From Nostoc parmelioides FACHB-3921 (GTDB lineage: Bacteria; Cyanobacteriota; Cyanobacteriia; Cyanobacteriales; Nostocaceae): DNA of 64,000 nt. Every line of letters starts with the position of its first letter. Position 1 is the stretch's first letter. The stretch covers positions 62,001-126,000 of the forward strand of contig NZ_JACJQL010000017.1 of assembly GCF_014696625.1 (NCBI RefSeq), written 5' to 3'. Of this stretch, positions 1 to 8,208 are shown piece by piece. The notes beneath the pieces were generated by a model, which was not told the DNA's origin, did no database searches, and was given only the letters and a program-made list of their open reading frames with translations. Made by a program: the position numbers and the translations under genes.

Positions 1-894
1 CACCGTGATCAACATAATTCACCTAGACCATTCCAGGCTTGTAAAACCGTGCCATAATCGTACGGTGAATAATACCGTGGTGAACTTACACTATAAGTGT
101 ATATTGCAACAATTACTTTTGTATCTTCCCAAAAATTTGTGTCATATTCTATTCCTTGGCTAGGAAATGTTGATGTTTTGTCTTAATTCTTAGTATTTCT
201 GCTGAAAATAACTGTTATCAATAATTAAGTTACTGTAAAACCAACATAAGAATCATTGTTTTTGAGTACGAATGTTGTGCTTACACATAAGTACAATTAA
301 TCCTCTATCAGAAAATTTTCTGATTCAGGAGTTAAATATGCACCACTGCTAATGGTAGATGCGGATAACAGAAAGAACAAGATAATATCATAACTATATT
401 TTTATGGCAACTACACAAATATAGGAATCCGATGTAATCACTATTGGCATAGCCTGGGCAGAAAAATTACCTACATCTTAATTTCCCTTCTCCTTTGTCT
501 TCTAACTGGGAAAATAATTATGGCTACACCACTTTACACGAATGAAAATCAAAACTGAATCCTCATATACATTGAGGAGTCGTCACTCTTATTTCCTGGA
601 AATTGTTCATCGGTATGCAGAAACCGAGCTATTCTGGGTGATAGTCTATGAACTGAAATAGGGATGAGTCAGACTGAGAGAAAGAATATTGTTGTTACAG
701 TGAGATATTCCCAGATAAATATCTCAGAAACACAAGATTCCAGCATTTACTCTCTACTATTTCCCATAATTCTTCGTGGTGTAGAAAAGTTGGTTGTTCA
801 CTCTAGTAAACCCTGCTGGGGAAAATAAAATTACTCAGAAAACAACCTATTTAAAATGGTAAATTTCGATTTTAGACAGGAATACTAAAAAATA
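1..894. other. Gene-poor upstream region of pdhA
   Basis: No convincing intact gene is visible here. The stretch holds a perfect 16-bp palindrome at 308-323 (TCAGAAAATTTTCTGA) and a hairpin with 9-bp perfect arms (TGAGATATT / AATATCTCA, 8-nt loop) at 701-726, about 170 bp before pdhA. At 9-182 on the minus strand there is a stop-free run of 57 codons with no start codon, which could be the tail of a decayed gene. The rest is AT-rich and unexplained. Confidence 0.5.
701..726. promoter_or_regulatory. Inverted repeat upstream of pdhA
   Basis: Perfect 9-bp arms TGAGATATT and AATATCTCA are separated by 8 nt. The site is about 170 bp upstream of the pdhA start. It may be an operator or an RNA hairpin in the pdhA leader. 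No family is recognised; the structure is seen and the role is a guess. Confidence 0.3.
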
Positions 895-1929
895 ATGGTT
901 CAAGAACGCACAATACCTCAATTTAATACTGCCAACGCCAAAATCACCAAAGAAGAAGGATTGCTCTTATACGAAGACATGACTTTGGGGCGTTTTTTTG
1001 AAGACAAATGTGCCGAAATGTACTACAGGGGCAAAATGTTTGGTTTTGTCCACTTGTACAACGGACAAGAAGCAGTTTCTACTGGCGTAATTCAAGCGAT
1101 GCGACCAGGGGAAGATTTTGTTAGCAGTACCTACCGCGACCACGTTCATGCTTTGAGTGCTGGAGTCCCAGCTAGAGAAGTCATGGCGGAGTTATTTGGC
1201 AAAGCCACAGGTTGCAGTAAAGGGCGTGGTGGTTCCATGCACATGTTTTCTGCCGAACATGGCTTATTAGGCGGCTATGCTTTCGTCGCGGAAGGAATTC
1301 CTGTAGCAGCTGGTGCAGCTTTTCAAAGTAAATACCGCCGCGAAGTGTTAGGAGACCCCAACGCCGACCAAGTAACGGCTTGTTTCTTCGGTGATGGTGC
1401 TGCTAACAATGGGCAGTTTTTTGAAACTCTGAATATGGCTGCTCTTTGGAAACTGCCAATTATTTTCGTGGTAGAAAATAATAAGTGGGCTATTGGTATG
1501 GCTCACGACCGAGCAACTTCTGACCCAGAGATTTACAAAAAAGCCAGCGTCTTTAACATGGTTGGCGTAGAAGTAGATGGCATGGATGTGCTGGCGGTGC
1601 GTGCAGTCGCTCAAGAAGCTGTAGCCCGTGCGCGTGCTGGTGAAGGCCCGACTTTAATAGAAGCCCTAACCTACCGTTTCCGTGGTCACTCCTTGGCAGA
1701 CCCAGATGAAATGCGTAGCAAAGCTGAGAAAGAATTTTGGTTTTCCCGTGACCCGATTAAGAAGCTAGCAGCTTATCTAATAGAGCAGAACTTGGCAGAT
1801 GAGGCAGAACTCAAAGCCATTGAGCGCAAGATTCAGGACGTGATTGACGATGCGGTGAAGTTCGCAGAAAGTAGCCCTGAACCAGACCCCAGCGAATTAT
1901 ATCGCTTTGTCTTCGCAGAAGACGAATAA
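895..1929 (+). CDS. pdhA: Pyruvate dehydrogenase E1 component, alpha subunit
   Basis: This is the thiamine-diphosphate-binding alpha subunit of the E1 heterotetramer, which decarboxylates pyruvate and passes the acetyl group to the E2 lipoyl domain. The 344-residue length is normal for the family. The GDG...NN cofactor motif is visible (GDG at residues 166-168, NN at 195-196), as is the conserved loop [14 protein letters not shown] near residue 265. The N-terminal [14 protein letters not shown] is typical of E1 alpha. The beta subunit is not adjacent, as is usual in cyanobacteria where pdh genes are scattered. A weak purine-rich AGGAA lies upstream of the ATG. The gene is followed by a G-rich and C-rich short-repeat spacer and then an epimerase-like gene on the same strand. 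Confidence 0.95.
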   Translation: MVQERTIPQFNTANAKITKEEGLLLYEDMTLGRFFEDKCAEMYYRGKMFGFVHLYNGQEAVSTGVIQAMRPGEDFVSSTYRDHVHALSAGVPAREVMAELFGKATGCSKGRGGSMHMFSAEHGLLGGYAFVAEGIPVAAGAAFQSKYRREVLGDPNADQVTACFFGDGAANNGQFFETLNMAALWKLPIIFVVENNKWAIGMAHDRATSDPEIYKKASVFNMVGVEVDGMDVLAVRAVAQEAVARARAGEGPTLIEALTYRFRGHSLADPDEMRSKAEKEFWFSRDPIKKLAAYLIEQNLADEAELKAIERKIQDVIDDAVKFAESSPEPDPSELYRFVFAEDE

Positions 1930-2030
1930 ATTGAGGACTGGGGATTGGGGATGAGGGAGTAGGAATTATATATTCAGCCTCTGAACCCCAACGCCTCACC
2001 TCTAGCCCCTAGCCTCTGAGGACTCAACTT

Positions 2031-2900
2031 GTGTTTAGTATTGCCATTCAACAGCAACAGTACAAAACCTATATCCTTTCTGATGAAACGGCTGGTTCTC
2101 AACTGGAAGTTGTACCAGAACGTGGCGGTATTATTACCCGTTGGCGTGTGAAGGGAGAGGAAATTCTCTACCTAGACGCTGAACGCTTCACTCATCCAGA
2201 TTTGAGCGTCAGAGGTGGAGTACCAATTCTCTTTCCCATCTGCGGCAACTTACCAGATAATTCTTACACCCTCAACGGTCAGCAGTACACACTCAAACAA
2301 CATGGGTTTGCTCGTGATTTGCCCTGGGAAGTAGTTGAGCAGACCACTAAGGACACAGCTACACTGACGTTAGTTCTCCGCAGCAACGAACAGACAAAGG
2401 CGGTTTATCCTTTCGATTTCCAACTAGTATTCACTTACGTACTACAAGGAAATACTCTAGAAATTCGCCAGGAATACCACAATCTGTCATCTACCCAATT
2501 GCCCTTCTCTGCTGGATTCCATCCTTACTTCTTGACTGGGGATAAAAATCAACTGGAGTTTGACATTCCCTCCCAGGAGTATCAGAACCAGCAAACAAAG
2601 GAAGTTTATCCTTTTAATGGCAATTTTGACTTTAACCGTGATGAAATCGATTTTGCCTTTGGTCACATCACCAGTCAGTCTGCTAGTGTCATCGACCGTA
2701 ATCGGCAGTTTAAACTAACTTTGGATGCTGATGATATTTTTTCAATGTTGGTATTTTGGACGCTGAAGGGTAAAGAATTCTATTGTCTAGAACCTTGGAG
2801 CGCTCCTCGTAACTCCCTGAATACTGGTGAAAAGCTGACGGTGCTAGAGCCAGGCGCTAACTACAAAGCATCTGTAAGATTATCGGCAAGTTTTTTCTAA
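2031..2900 (+). CDS. Aldose 1-epimerase family protein
   Basis: This belongs to the galactose mutarotase-like fold, whose members interconvert alpha and beta anomers of hexoses or hexose phosphates in the cytoplasm. The family signatures are HGFARD (His91) and GFHPYF (His164), with a C-terminal acidic region (LEPWSAPRNSLNTGE) typical of the glucose-6-phosphate-epimerase-like branch. Length 289 is normal. The start used is GTG at 2031, right after a CT-rich repeat spacer, with no strong ribosome site. It lies 101 bp after pdhA on the same strand. The sugar substrate cannot be told from sequence. Confidence 0.88.
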   Translation: MFSIAIQQQQYKTYILSDETAGSQLEVVPERGGIITRWRVKGEEILYLDAERFTHPDLSVRGGVPILFPICGNLPDNSYTLNGQQYTLKQHGFARDLPWEVVEQTTKDTATLTLVLRSNEQTKAVYPFDFQLVFTYVLQGNTLEIRQEYHNLSSTQLPFSAGFHPYFLTGDKNQLEFDIPSQEYQNQQTKEVYPFNGNFDFNRDEIDFAFGHITSQSASVIDRNRQFKLTLDADDIFSMLVFWTLKGKEFYCLEPWSAPRNSLNTGEKLTVLEPGANYKASVRLSASFF

Positions 2901-2962
2901 AACCCCTTTACAAGTCTATGGATGTTTATGCTATGATGGCAAAGTTGCGAAACAAACCGCAA

Positions 2963-3034
2963 GGGTCGCTAACTCAACGGTAGAGTACTCGGCTTTTAAC
3001 CGATTAGTTCCGGGTTCGAATCCCGGGCGACCCA
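2963..3034 (+). tRNA. trnK: tRNA-Lys (anticodon UUU)
   Basis: A full cloverleaf can be folded. The acceptor stem GGGTCGC pairs with GCGACCC. The D arm is ACTC..GAGT. The anticodon stem TCGG/CCGA carries loop CTTTTAA with anticodon TTT at 2995-2997. The T arm is CCGGG-TTCGAAT-CCCGG. The discriminator is A, and no CCA end is encoded, as is common in cyanobacteria. Confidence 0.96.
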
Positions 3035-3356
3035 TAAAATAAAGAGCAAACTCGCTCATGCTTTTGAATGAAAGTAGAGGCGGGTTTCATAATAAGAGCA
3101 AATTTACAGTGTTGATAATCTGCGCCCCATTTGTTTTTAAACTATAGGGCTACTGTTTTATTTCTGAACTATATAGGGGCTTAAGGCAAGTTTTATGGGG
3201 CATTGCTCGCACAACCCTGAATGTCTTTGGCAATGACAACCCTACAAATAATACAAATACTTAAAGATGACGAATGACTGAAATTGATGTGGTATTGCAT
3301 CAATAATGCTCAACACAGTTTATTCTATACAGGAATTAGGAGCAAATTCTTTAATT
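3035..3356. other. Intergenic, tRNA-Lys to egtC
   Basis: No gene is seen. A short hairpin GAGC-aaactc-GCTC lies just downstream of the tRNA (about 3044-3057) and may help end the tRNA transcript. The rest shows nothing recognisable. Confidence 0.4.
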
Positions 3357-4145
3357 ATGTGCCGTCTACTTGCCTACCTTGGTGCGCCTGTTTCTCTGGA
3401 ATATCTCTTGTATAAACCAGAACATTCGTTGATAGTTCAAAGTTACCAACCCCGCGAAATGACTTCTGGGGTGGTAAATGCAGACGGCTTTGGTGTGGGT
3501 TGGTATCATAGCCAAAAAGATACTGAACCTTTTACCTATAAAAATACTCTCCCTATTTGGAATGATATTAATTTGCCGAGTCTGAGTCGTTATGTAGAAT
3601 CTAAATGTGTTTTAGCTTATGTGCGGAGTGCGACAGCCGGACAAGCTCTAGATTTTGCCAACTGTCAGCCATTTCATTATAAGCAGTCCCTCTTTATTCA
3701 TAATGGGTACATTGAGAATTTTCGCAAGACCTTACATCGCAAACTCCGCAGTACTTTAACCCCAGATTTTTACGAACATATCAATGGTAGTACTGATTCT
3801 GAGCATATTTTTGCATTACTACTTTCACAAATACAAAGTAATAAACATCGTTCTGTAGAGTCGGTTTTACGTAACACTTTACTAATGTTATGGGAGATGG
3901 CAAAACGTCATCAAGTTAATGCTTCGGCGAATGTAGTTTTTAGTGATGGTCATCGCCTCATCGCCTCCCGCTTTGCTTCATCTTCATCACCCCCATCACT
4001 GTATTGGCTCAAAGATGATTTAACTTTCCCTAATTCTGTCATTATTGCATCTGAACCATTATTTGCAGCTAATTGGACTGCTTGTCCAGAAAATAGCATT
4101 ATCAGTGTGGGAGCGGATTGTGATATCAAAATTGAAAGCATCTAG
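3357..4145 (+). CDS. egtC: EgtC-like class II glutamine amidotransferase (ergothioneine pathway)
   Basis: EgtC is an N-terminal-nucleophile amidohydrolase that removes glutamate from gamma-glutamyl-hercynylcysteine sulfoxide. The start is placed at ATG 3357, not the in-frame ATG at 3306, because it gives MCRLLAYLG with Cys2 as the processed nucleophile; the 17 extra residues would bury it. Class II hallmarks follow: NADGFGVGWY, a CVLAYVRSAT segment and FIHNGYIENF. Length 262 aa fits EgtC. The stop codon TAG (4143-4145) is followed at once by the GTG of egtB, implying translational coupling. The alternative is a generic YafJ-like amidotransferase, but the EgtB neighbour supports EgtC. Confidence 0.85.
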   Translation: MCRLLAYLGAPVSLEYLLYKPEHSLIVQSYQPREMTSGVVNADGFGVGWYHSQKDTEPFTYKNTLPIWNDINLPSLSRYVESKCVLAYVRSATAGQALDFANCQPFHYKQSLFIHNGYIENFRKTLHRKLRSTLTPDFYEHINGSTDSEHIFALLLSQIQSNKHRSVESVLRNTLLMLWEMAKRHQVNASANVVFSDGHRLIASRFASSSSPPSLYWLKDDLTFPNSVIIASEPLFAANWTACPENSIISVGADCDIKIESI

Positions 4146-4146
4146 T

Positions 4147-5385
4147 GTGAAAGAGTTGATTGCTTTTGCTTTGGAGGAATGTCGCACTAAAACCCTAAGT
4201 TTATTTGTAGGTATGGATGCAGCTACATTCTGTTGTCAACCTCATGCTGATTTTAGTCCTGTGGGTTGGCATTTGGGACATATTGCCTATATAGAATCTC
4301 TGTGGGTATTAGAACATAGTGCTGATTTACCATGCTTATTTCCCCAATATCGTCAGTTATTCGCAGCTGATGGTTTACCGAAAAAACAACGAGTCCAATT
4401 ACCAGAAATAGCAGAAATCGTTTATTACTTAGATACAGTGAGAGCAAAGACTCTGGAATATCTAGAAGCAGCTGATATCCAACAGCAAGAACGACTTTGG
4501 CGCTTTTTAATTCAGCACGAAAGCCAACACTGCGAAATCATAACTATGGTGTTGGAATTACTTGATAGTCAGCAGTCAATAGTCAATGGTCAAAAGTCAA
4601 TAGTCAATGGTCAAAACTTAAGTTCTGTGGGGGAAATGGTGGAAATTCCCGCAGGTGAGTTTGAGTTGGGTAACGATTCTATTGATGCTTTAGATAATGA
4701 GCGTCCAGCACATAGAGTTTATTTAGATACTTACTGGATTGACCGCTACCCCGTGACTTGTGGTGAATATGAGGTATTTATGGAGGCTGGAGGGTATCAA
4801 AACCCTGAATGGTGGTCAGTCGCAGGTTGGGAATGGTTACAAACGGAGCCAGTAATACAACCACTTTACTGGAATCACTTCAGTGCTGCCACAGAGCATC
4901 ACCCAGTATATGGTGTTAGTTGGTATGAAGCCGAAGCTTATGCACGGTTCGTTGGTAAGCGTTTACCCACAGAAGCTGAATGGGAAAAAGCCGCAAGTTG
5001 GAATGACAAAGCTAGCTGTCGCCACACCTATCCTTGGGGGGAAGATATCCCAACACCCCAAAAATGTAATTGTGATGGACTAAGACGAGGCTTAGGCGAT
5101 ACAACCACCCCAGTCAATGCTTACCCGGCTGGGCAAAGTGCCTATGGTGTATATGACACTTTAGGAAATGTTTGGGAGTGGACAGCGTCTTGGTTTGATG
5201 GTTACAAGGGTTTTCAAAGTTACCCATACAAAGGTTACGCGCAAGTTTATTTTGACCAAAAACATCGTGTGTTAAAAGGTGGTAGTTGGGCAACGCGTCC
5301 TTGGGTACTGCGTCCTAGTTTCCGCAATTGGTATCATCCCCAGGTTCGTCAGATTTTTGCTGGGTTTCGTTGTGCGAGGGATTAG
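4147..5385 (+). CDS. egtB: EgtB-like non-heme iron sulfoxide synthase
   Basis: EgtB joins hercynine to a cysteine-type thiol by O2-dependent C-S bond formation. The N-terminal DinB-like domain gives the iron ligands: WHLGH (His45) and HESQH (His124, His128). The C-terminal formylglycine-generating-enzyme-like domain shows VEIPAGEFELG, RLPTEAEWEKAA, GNVWEWTASW and the terminal GFRCARD. The GTG at 4147 is chosen because upstream in-frame codons overlap egtC; this gives 412 aa. Odd feature: the linker between the domains (about residues 143-156) is encoded by two exact 21-bp copies of an STRR-type sequence (4574-4615). The order egtC-egtB is compact, and egtD lies 46 kb away at 51672. Confidence 0.87.
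   Translation: MKELIAFALEECRTKTLSLFVGMDAATFCCQPHADFSPVGWHLGHIAYIESLWVLEHSADLPCLFPQYRQLFAADGLPKKQRVQLPEIAEIVYYLDTVRAKTLEYLEAADIQQQERLWRFLIQHESQHCEIITMVLELLDSQQSIVNGQKSIVNGQNLSSVGEMVEIPAGEFELGNDSIDALDNERPAHRVYLDTYWIDRYPVTCGEYEVFMEAGGYQNPEWWSVAGWEWLQTEPVIQPLYWNHFSAATEHHPVYGVSWYEAEAYARFVGKRLPTEAEWEKAASWNDKASCRHTYPWGEDIPTPQKCNCDGLRRGLGDTTTPVNAYPAGQSAYGVYDTLGNVWEWTASWFDGYKGFQSYPYKGYAQVYFDQKHRVLKGGSWATRPWVLRPSFRNWYHPQVRQIFAGFRCARD
4574..4615 (+). repeat. STRR-type tandem repeat translated inside egtB
   Basis: Two exact 21-bp units (agtcaatagtcaatggtcaaa) lie head to tail. They are built from the same heptamer family (GTCAATA/GTCAATG) that fills intergenic spacers in this window. Because 21 is divisible by 3 the frame is kept, and the units encode the repeated peptide SIVNGQK between the two EgtB domains. 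Confidence 0.9.
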
Positions 5386-5440
5386 GGACGAATCAATTCA
5401 AAATTCATCATGAAAAGTTGAGCTATTGTGTTGGTGTTTG

Positions 5441-5468
5441 TGTAGCCTCTCCGTTAGGAGAAGCTACA
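5441..5468. repeat. Extragenic hairpin TGTAGCCTCTCC/GGAGAAGCTACA
   Basis: Near-perfect inverted repeat (11 of 12 paired) with a GTTA loop, 55 bp after egtB. This resembles the short extragenic palindromes common in Nostoc genomes. It could also act as the end of the egtCB transcript, although there is no T-run. Confidence 0.5.
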
Positions 5469-5511
5469 TATTCCGGGAAGTTACAGAATAGGGGTATGAC
5501 CTTTTTTGAAT

Positions 5512-5773
5512 TCAAAATGCAAAATTCAAAATTCAAAATGAATAATAAGAATAATTTTGAATTAATTAATTTTGGGTTTCCAGCCCCCTAAACATTGAAA
5601 ATTTAGCGGTCTTAAATTAGTGGTGGGTACCCTACTCTAAGGCTACGCCAACAAGCCCCCACTAATTGTCTTTAATGCGCGAATTTTGTACTCCTGCGGA
5701 GAACCCGTACCCCTACGGGGAGGCAAGCTAGGCGGTAGCGTTGCGTAGCAAAGGGTATTTTAAATTTTGAATT
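5512..5773. repeat. AATTCAAA tandem repeats and nested palindromic module
   Basis: The stretch starts with ATTCAAA-type heptamers. It later has a block beginning AATTTTGTACTCCTGCGGAG and ending GGGTATTTTAAATTTTGAATT, which contains the palindromes CTCCTGCGGAG and CCCCTACGGGG. The same kind of module lies between AATTCAAA arrays at about 10990, 12490 and 55362. No gene is supported between egtB and menH. Confidence 0.6.
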
Positions 5774-5786
5774 GGAGCGAAGCGAC

Positions 5787-6596
5787 TTGACTATAGAGAA
5801 TTACCAATTTAACTATTCGCTAACTGGCAATGCTGATAAACCTGTGATTCTTTTACTCCACGGCTTCATGGGGAATATTGATGAATTTGACGCAGTTATC
5901 GAATTACTAGGCGATGATTTTTCATATCTCAAACTTGACTTACCTGGGCATGGAAAAACTCAAGTATTGGGTGGAGACGAATATTACTTAATGGCAAATA
6001 CTGCTCAAGGCTTAATTAATTTATTAGATAAATTAGAAATCGTTAAATGTTTTTTGGTCGGCTATTCGATGGGCGGAAGGTTAGGCTTATATCTGATTCT
6101 ACATTTTCCTGAACGTTTTTATCAAGTAGTTTTAGAGTCAGCCTCTCCAGGTTTAGGTACGGAAGCAGAACGATTCGATAGAATTAAACGTGATGCCCAA
6201 ATAGCTAAGAAATTAGGGAGAAGTTTAGAAAAAAACGATTTCACAGCTTTTTTAATCAATTGGTATAGTCAGACTATTTTTGGCAATATAAAAAATCATC
6301 CGGAGTTTGCCAGGATGATAGAAAGTCGATTGCAAAATCATCCCCATGAGTTAGTTAAATCATTACAATTTATGGGAACTGGTAGCCAGCCCTCTTTATG
6401 GGGAAAACTGCAAAATAATCAAATTCCTTTACTTTTACTTGTTGGTGAACATGATGAAAAATTTATAGATATCAATGTAAATATGTCGAAGATAGCCCCA
6501 GCATCTCAACTTAAAACAATTAGTAATGCTGCCCATAATATTCACTTTGAGAATACCTTAGAATTTGTGCAGCAACTCAATAATTTCTTTACATAA
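5787..6596 (+). CDS. menH: MenH-like alpha/beta hydrolase (SHCHC synthase, phylloquinone pathway)
   Basis: MenH removes pyruvate from SEPHCHC to give SHCHC in the menaquinone/phylloquinone pathway, which cyanobacteria need for the photosystem I quinone. The sequence shows LLLHGFMG for the oxyanion hole, the nucleophile elbow GYSMGGRLGLY (Ser94), Asp223 in GEHDEKF and His250 in AAHNIHF. GYSMGGR is typical of MenH. TTG at 5787 is preferred over TTG at 5772 because a GGAG (5774-5777) lies nine bases before it and would be inside the gene otherwise. Length 269 aa. Other men genes are not nearby, so a different alpha/beta hydrolase remains possible. Confidence 0.75.
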   Translation: MTIENYQFNYSLTGNADKPVILLLHGFMGNIDEFDAVIELLGDDFSYLKLDLPGHGKTQVLGGDEYYLMANTAQGLINLLDKLEIVKCFLVGYSMGGRLGLYLILHFPERFYQVVLESASPGLGTEAERFDRIKRDAQIAKKLGRSLEKNDFTAFLINWYSQTIFGNIKNHPEFARMIESRLQNHPHELVKSLQFMGTGSQPSLWGKLQNNQIPLLLLVGEHDEKFIDINVNMSKIAPASQLKTISNAAHNIHFENTLEFVQQLNNFFT

Positions 6597-6610
6597 GGTT
6601 TAACTGATAA

Positions 6611-7342
6611 CTATTGACTTGCCGTAGTTAATTCCTCTTGCAACATTTTCTGATAAATTCTAGGCAGAGAACGACTAATAGAATTTGTTTCTATGCCGTA
6701 ACCTAAACTTGTCCAAGTGGGGGAGAGTCGCCGTAAAACGTCATTGATTTTGCCTTGGCGCAGTAGTTGAGAAATATCCACCCCCCAAACCCGCGAATCA
6801 TTTAGCCAACGGTAAACAACCAAATCTTGATATTCTGGCTCAAAACTGTAGGAAGACCAAAACATCATTTGTGATGGTTTGGGATGATAGCGGGGGGCTA
6901 TTTCAAACCAAGTAGTGTTGATGATTTGATACCTTCCCGCCGCAGTGGAACAATTACCTGTGTTTGGGCCTGTGACGATAGTGACACATATCTCAGGATG
7001 CTTGCTCAGGTCAGTTACCTGTTGTCCACCGTATAACAAAGAGTATGGACGGTTTCCATTGGCTTCACTCGCGGAGATTGTTCGCATTAAAGCGCGAATA
7101 TGGGGATCACCGCCTTTCATTACCAAAGGTGGTAAGTTATTTCCAAAGATGGGATCAGAAGGCGATCGCAATTCTCCAAATATATACCATTGAAATAAAT
7201 ACACAAAGCCGAGAAGTGCGGCTATAGGGCCAATGAATTTTTCTGCCCCTTTGAGTTCAAAGCCTTTCAGATTCTCACTCCTTGCAAATTCGCTCTTTAA
7301 TCTAACAACAAAAATAGACGCAGCAATTCCGGTAAAGTTCAA
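6611..7342 (-). CDS. Membrane-anchored lysozyme-like protein (lambda-endolysin / GH104 type)
   Basis: The C-terminal domain resembles the phage lambda transglycosylase family. SASEANG carries a probable catalytic Glu93, followed by YSLLYGGQQVTDLSKHP, STAAGRYQI and a Trp-rich stretch. The N-terminal half has one hydrophobic helix (about residues 36-56), which would tether the domain to the membrane facing the wall. The probable role is trimming or remodelling of peptidoglycan. The start is TTG at 7342; no ATG precedes the membrane helix, and there is no clear ribosome site because an STRR patch lies directly upstream. It is convergent with menH (14 bp apart). There is no phage context, so this looks like a domesticated host enzyme. 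Confidence 0.7.
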   Translation of the reverse strand: MNFTGIAASIFVVRLKSEFARSENLKGFELKGAEKFIGPIAALLGFVYLFQWYIFGELRSPSDPIFGNNLPPLVMKGGDPHIRALMRTISASEANGNRPYSLLYGGQQVTDLSKHPEICVTIVTGPNTGNCSTAAGRYQIINTTWFEIAPRYHPKPSQMMFWSSYSFEPEYQDLVVYRWLNDSRVWGVDISQLLRQGKINDVLRRLSPTWTSLGYGIETNSISRSLPRIYQKMLQEELTTASQ

Positions 7343-7344
7343 AA

Positions 7345-7372
7345 ATGGTCATTAGTCATTGGCTATGGACTA
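7345..7372. repeat. STRR patch between lysozyme-like and SDR genes
   Basis: Heptamer-like units of the GTCATTA / GGACTAT family fill nearly the whole 34-bp gap between the SDR gene and the lysozyme-like gene. Confidence 0.6.
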
Positions 7373-7376
7373 TTAA

Positions 7377-8033
7377 TTAACACTGTTGAAATAATTCTGT
7401 AAAAGTTTTGGAACTAGCTTCTGGTTTAGCGACAATCTCGACTATTTTATTGCGTGCGCCTGGCTCAAACAAGGATTCGACGCAGACTTGGGCTACTTTT
7501 TGCCGAGGAATACTACCATCAAATAAAGTATCAGGACTTTGCATAACGATCGCATCTGAGTTATCCTCATTCTTTAAACCACCGGGACGAACTATCGTAT
7601 AAGTAAGTCCGCTTTTTTGCAGATACTCTTCCGCTTGTTTCTTCCACACCAGAATTAGCCAAAATAAGTTTAATGGATGGAAAAACTGGGAGACACACAA
7701 AGAAGTTACTAAGACAAAATTTTCAATTCCCTTGGCTTTTGCCACATCCACTAGATTTTTAGTGCCTTCAAAATCTACTTTATAAGGCCCGCTAGGGTCA
7801 AAACTTGGTTTTGCACCAGTCGCACACAATACTACAGTACTATCACCCAAGGCCGCAGTTAGACTAGCTGGGTTTAACACGTCACCCACCACTAATTCTG
7901 CATCAGGAGGCAAAATAGCTCTAGCTGTTTGTTCATCTCGTACCAAAGCACGTACAGGAATATTCCGCGCTATCAACTCTTGGACGATGCGGCGACCTGT
8001 TTCACCTGTTGCTCCTGCTACAAATGCTTTCAT
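7377..8033 (-). CDS. NAD(P)-binding atypical SDR family protein
   Basis: The short-chain-dehydrogenase-like Rossmann fold is of the atypical NmrA/SDR_a5 class. The N-terminal glycine motif is GATGETGRR (residues 8-16), then PVRALVRDEQTA, a VVGDVLNP strand turn and VVLCATGAKP. A canonical YxxxK is not obvious, which fits a regulator, epimerase-like or assembly-factor role. Length is 218 aa. Related cyanobacterial and plastid proteins of this class take part in photosystem or import complexes, but no specific function can be assigned. It reads in the same direction as the lysozyme-like gene, 34 bp upstream of it. Confidence 0.8.
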   Translation of the reverse strand: MKAFVAGATGETGRRIVQELIARNIPVRALVRDEQTARAILPPDAELVVGDVLNPASLTAALGDSTVVLCATGAKPSFDPSGPYKVDFEGTKNLVDVAKAKGIENFVLVTSLCVSQFFHPLNLFWLILVWKKQAEEYLQKSGLTYTIVRPGGLKNEDNSDAIVMQSPDTLFDGSIPRQKVAQVCVESLFEPGARNKIVEIVAKPEASSKTFTELFQQC

Positions 8034-8208
8034 GATTAACGCTATCCTGGGTAACTAATGTATAACTGCTCTGTATATTGTAGTGATTCCATGAAGTTCA
8101 TGACAGATTCATAAGGTTTCGGTCAAAATAGGAATTTAGTGCTAAACCACCCACACAGCCTGGGAATTATTAATACAGACAAACGCCAAATTAGAGGGGA
8201 ACGCATTG

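Noticed and set aside
5328..5591. 87-codon frame overlapping the end of egtB and the repeat region
   Set aside because: It is the alternative frame of egtB followed by translated AATTCAAA repeats (peptide KMQNSKFKMN). No ribosome site and no protein-like pattern.
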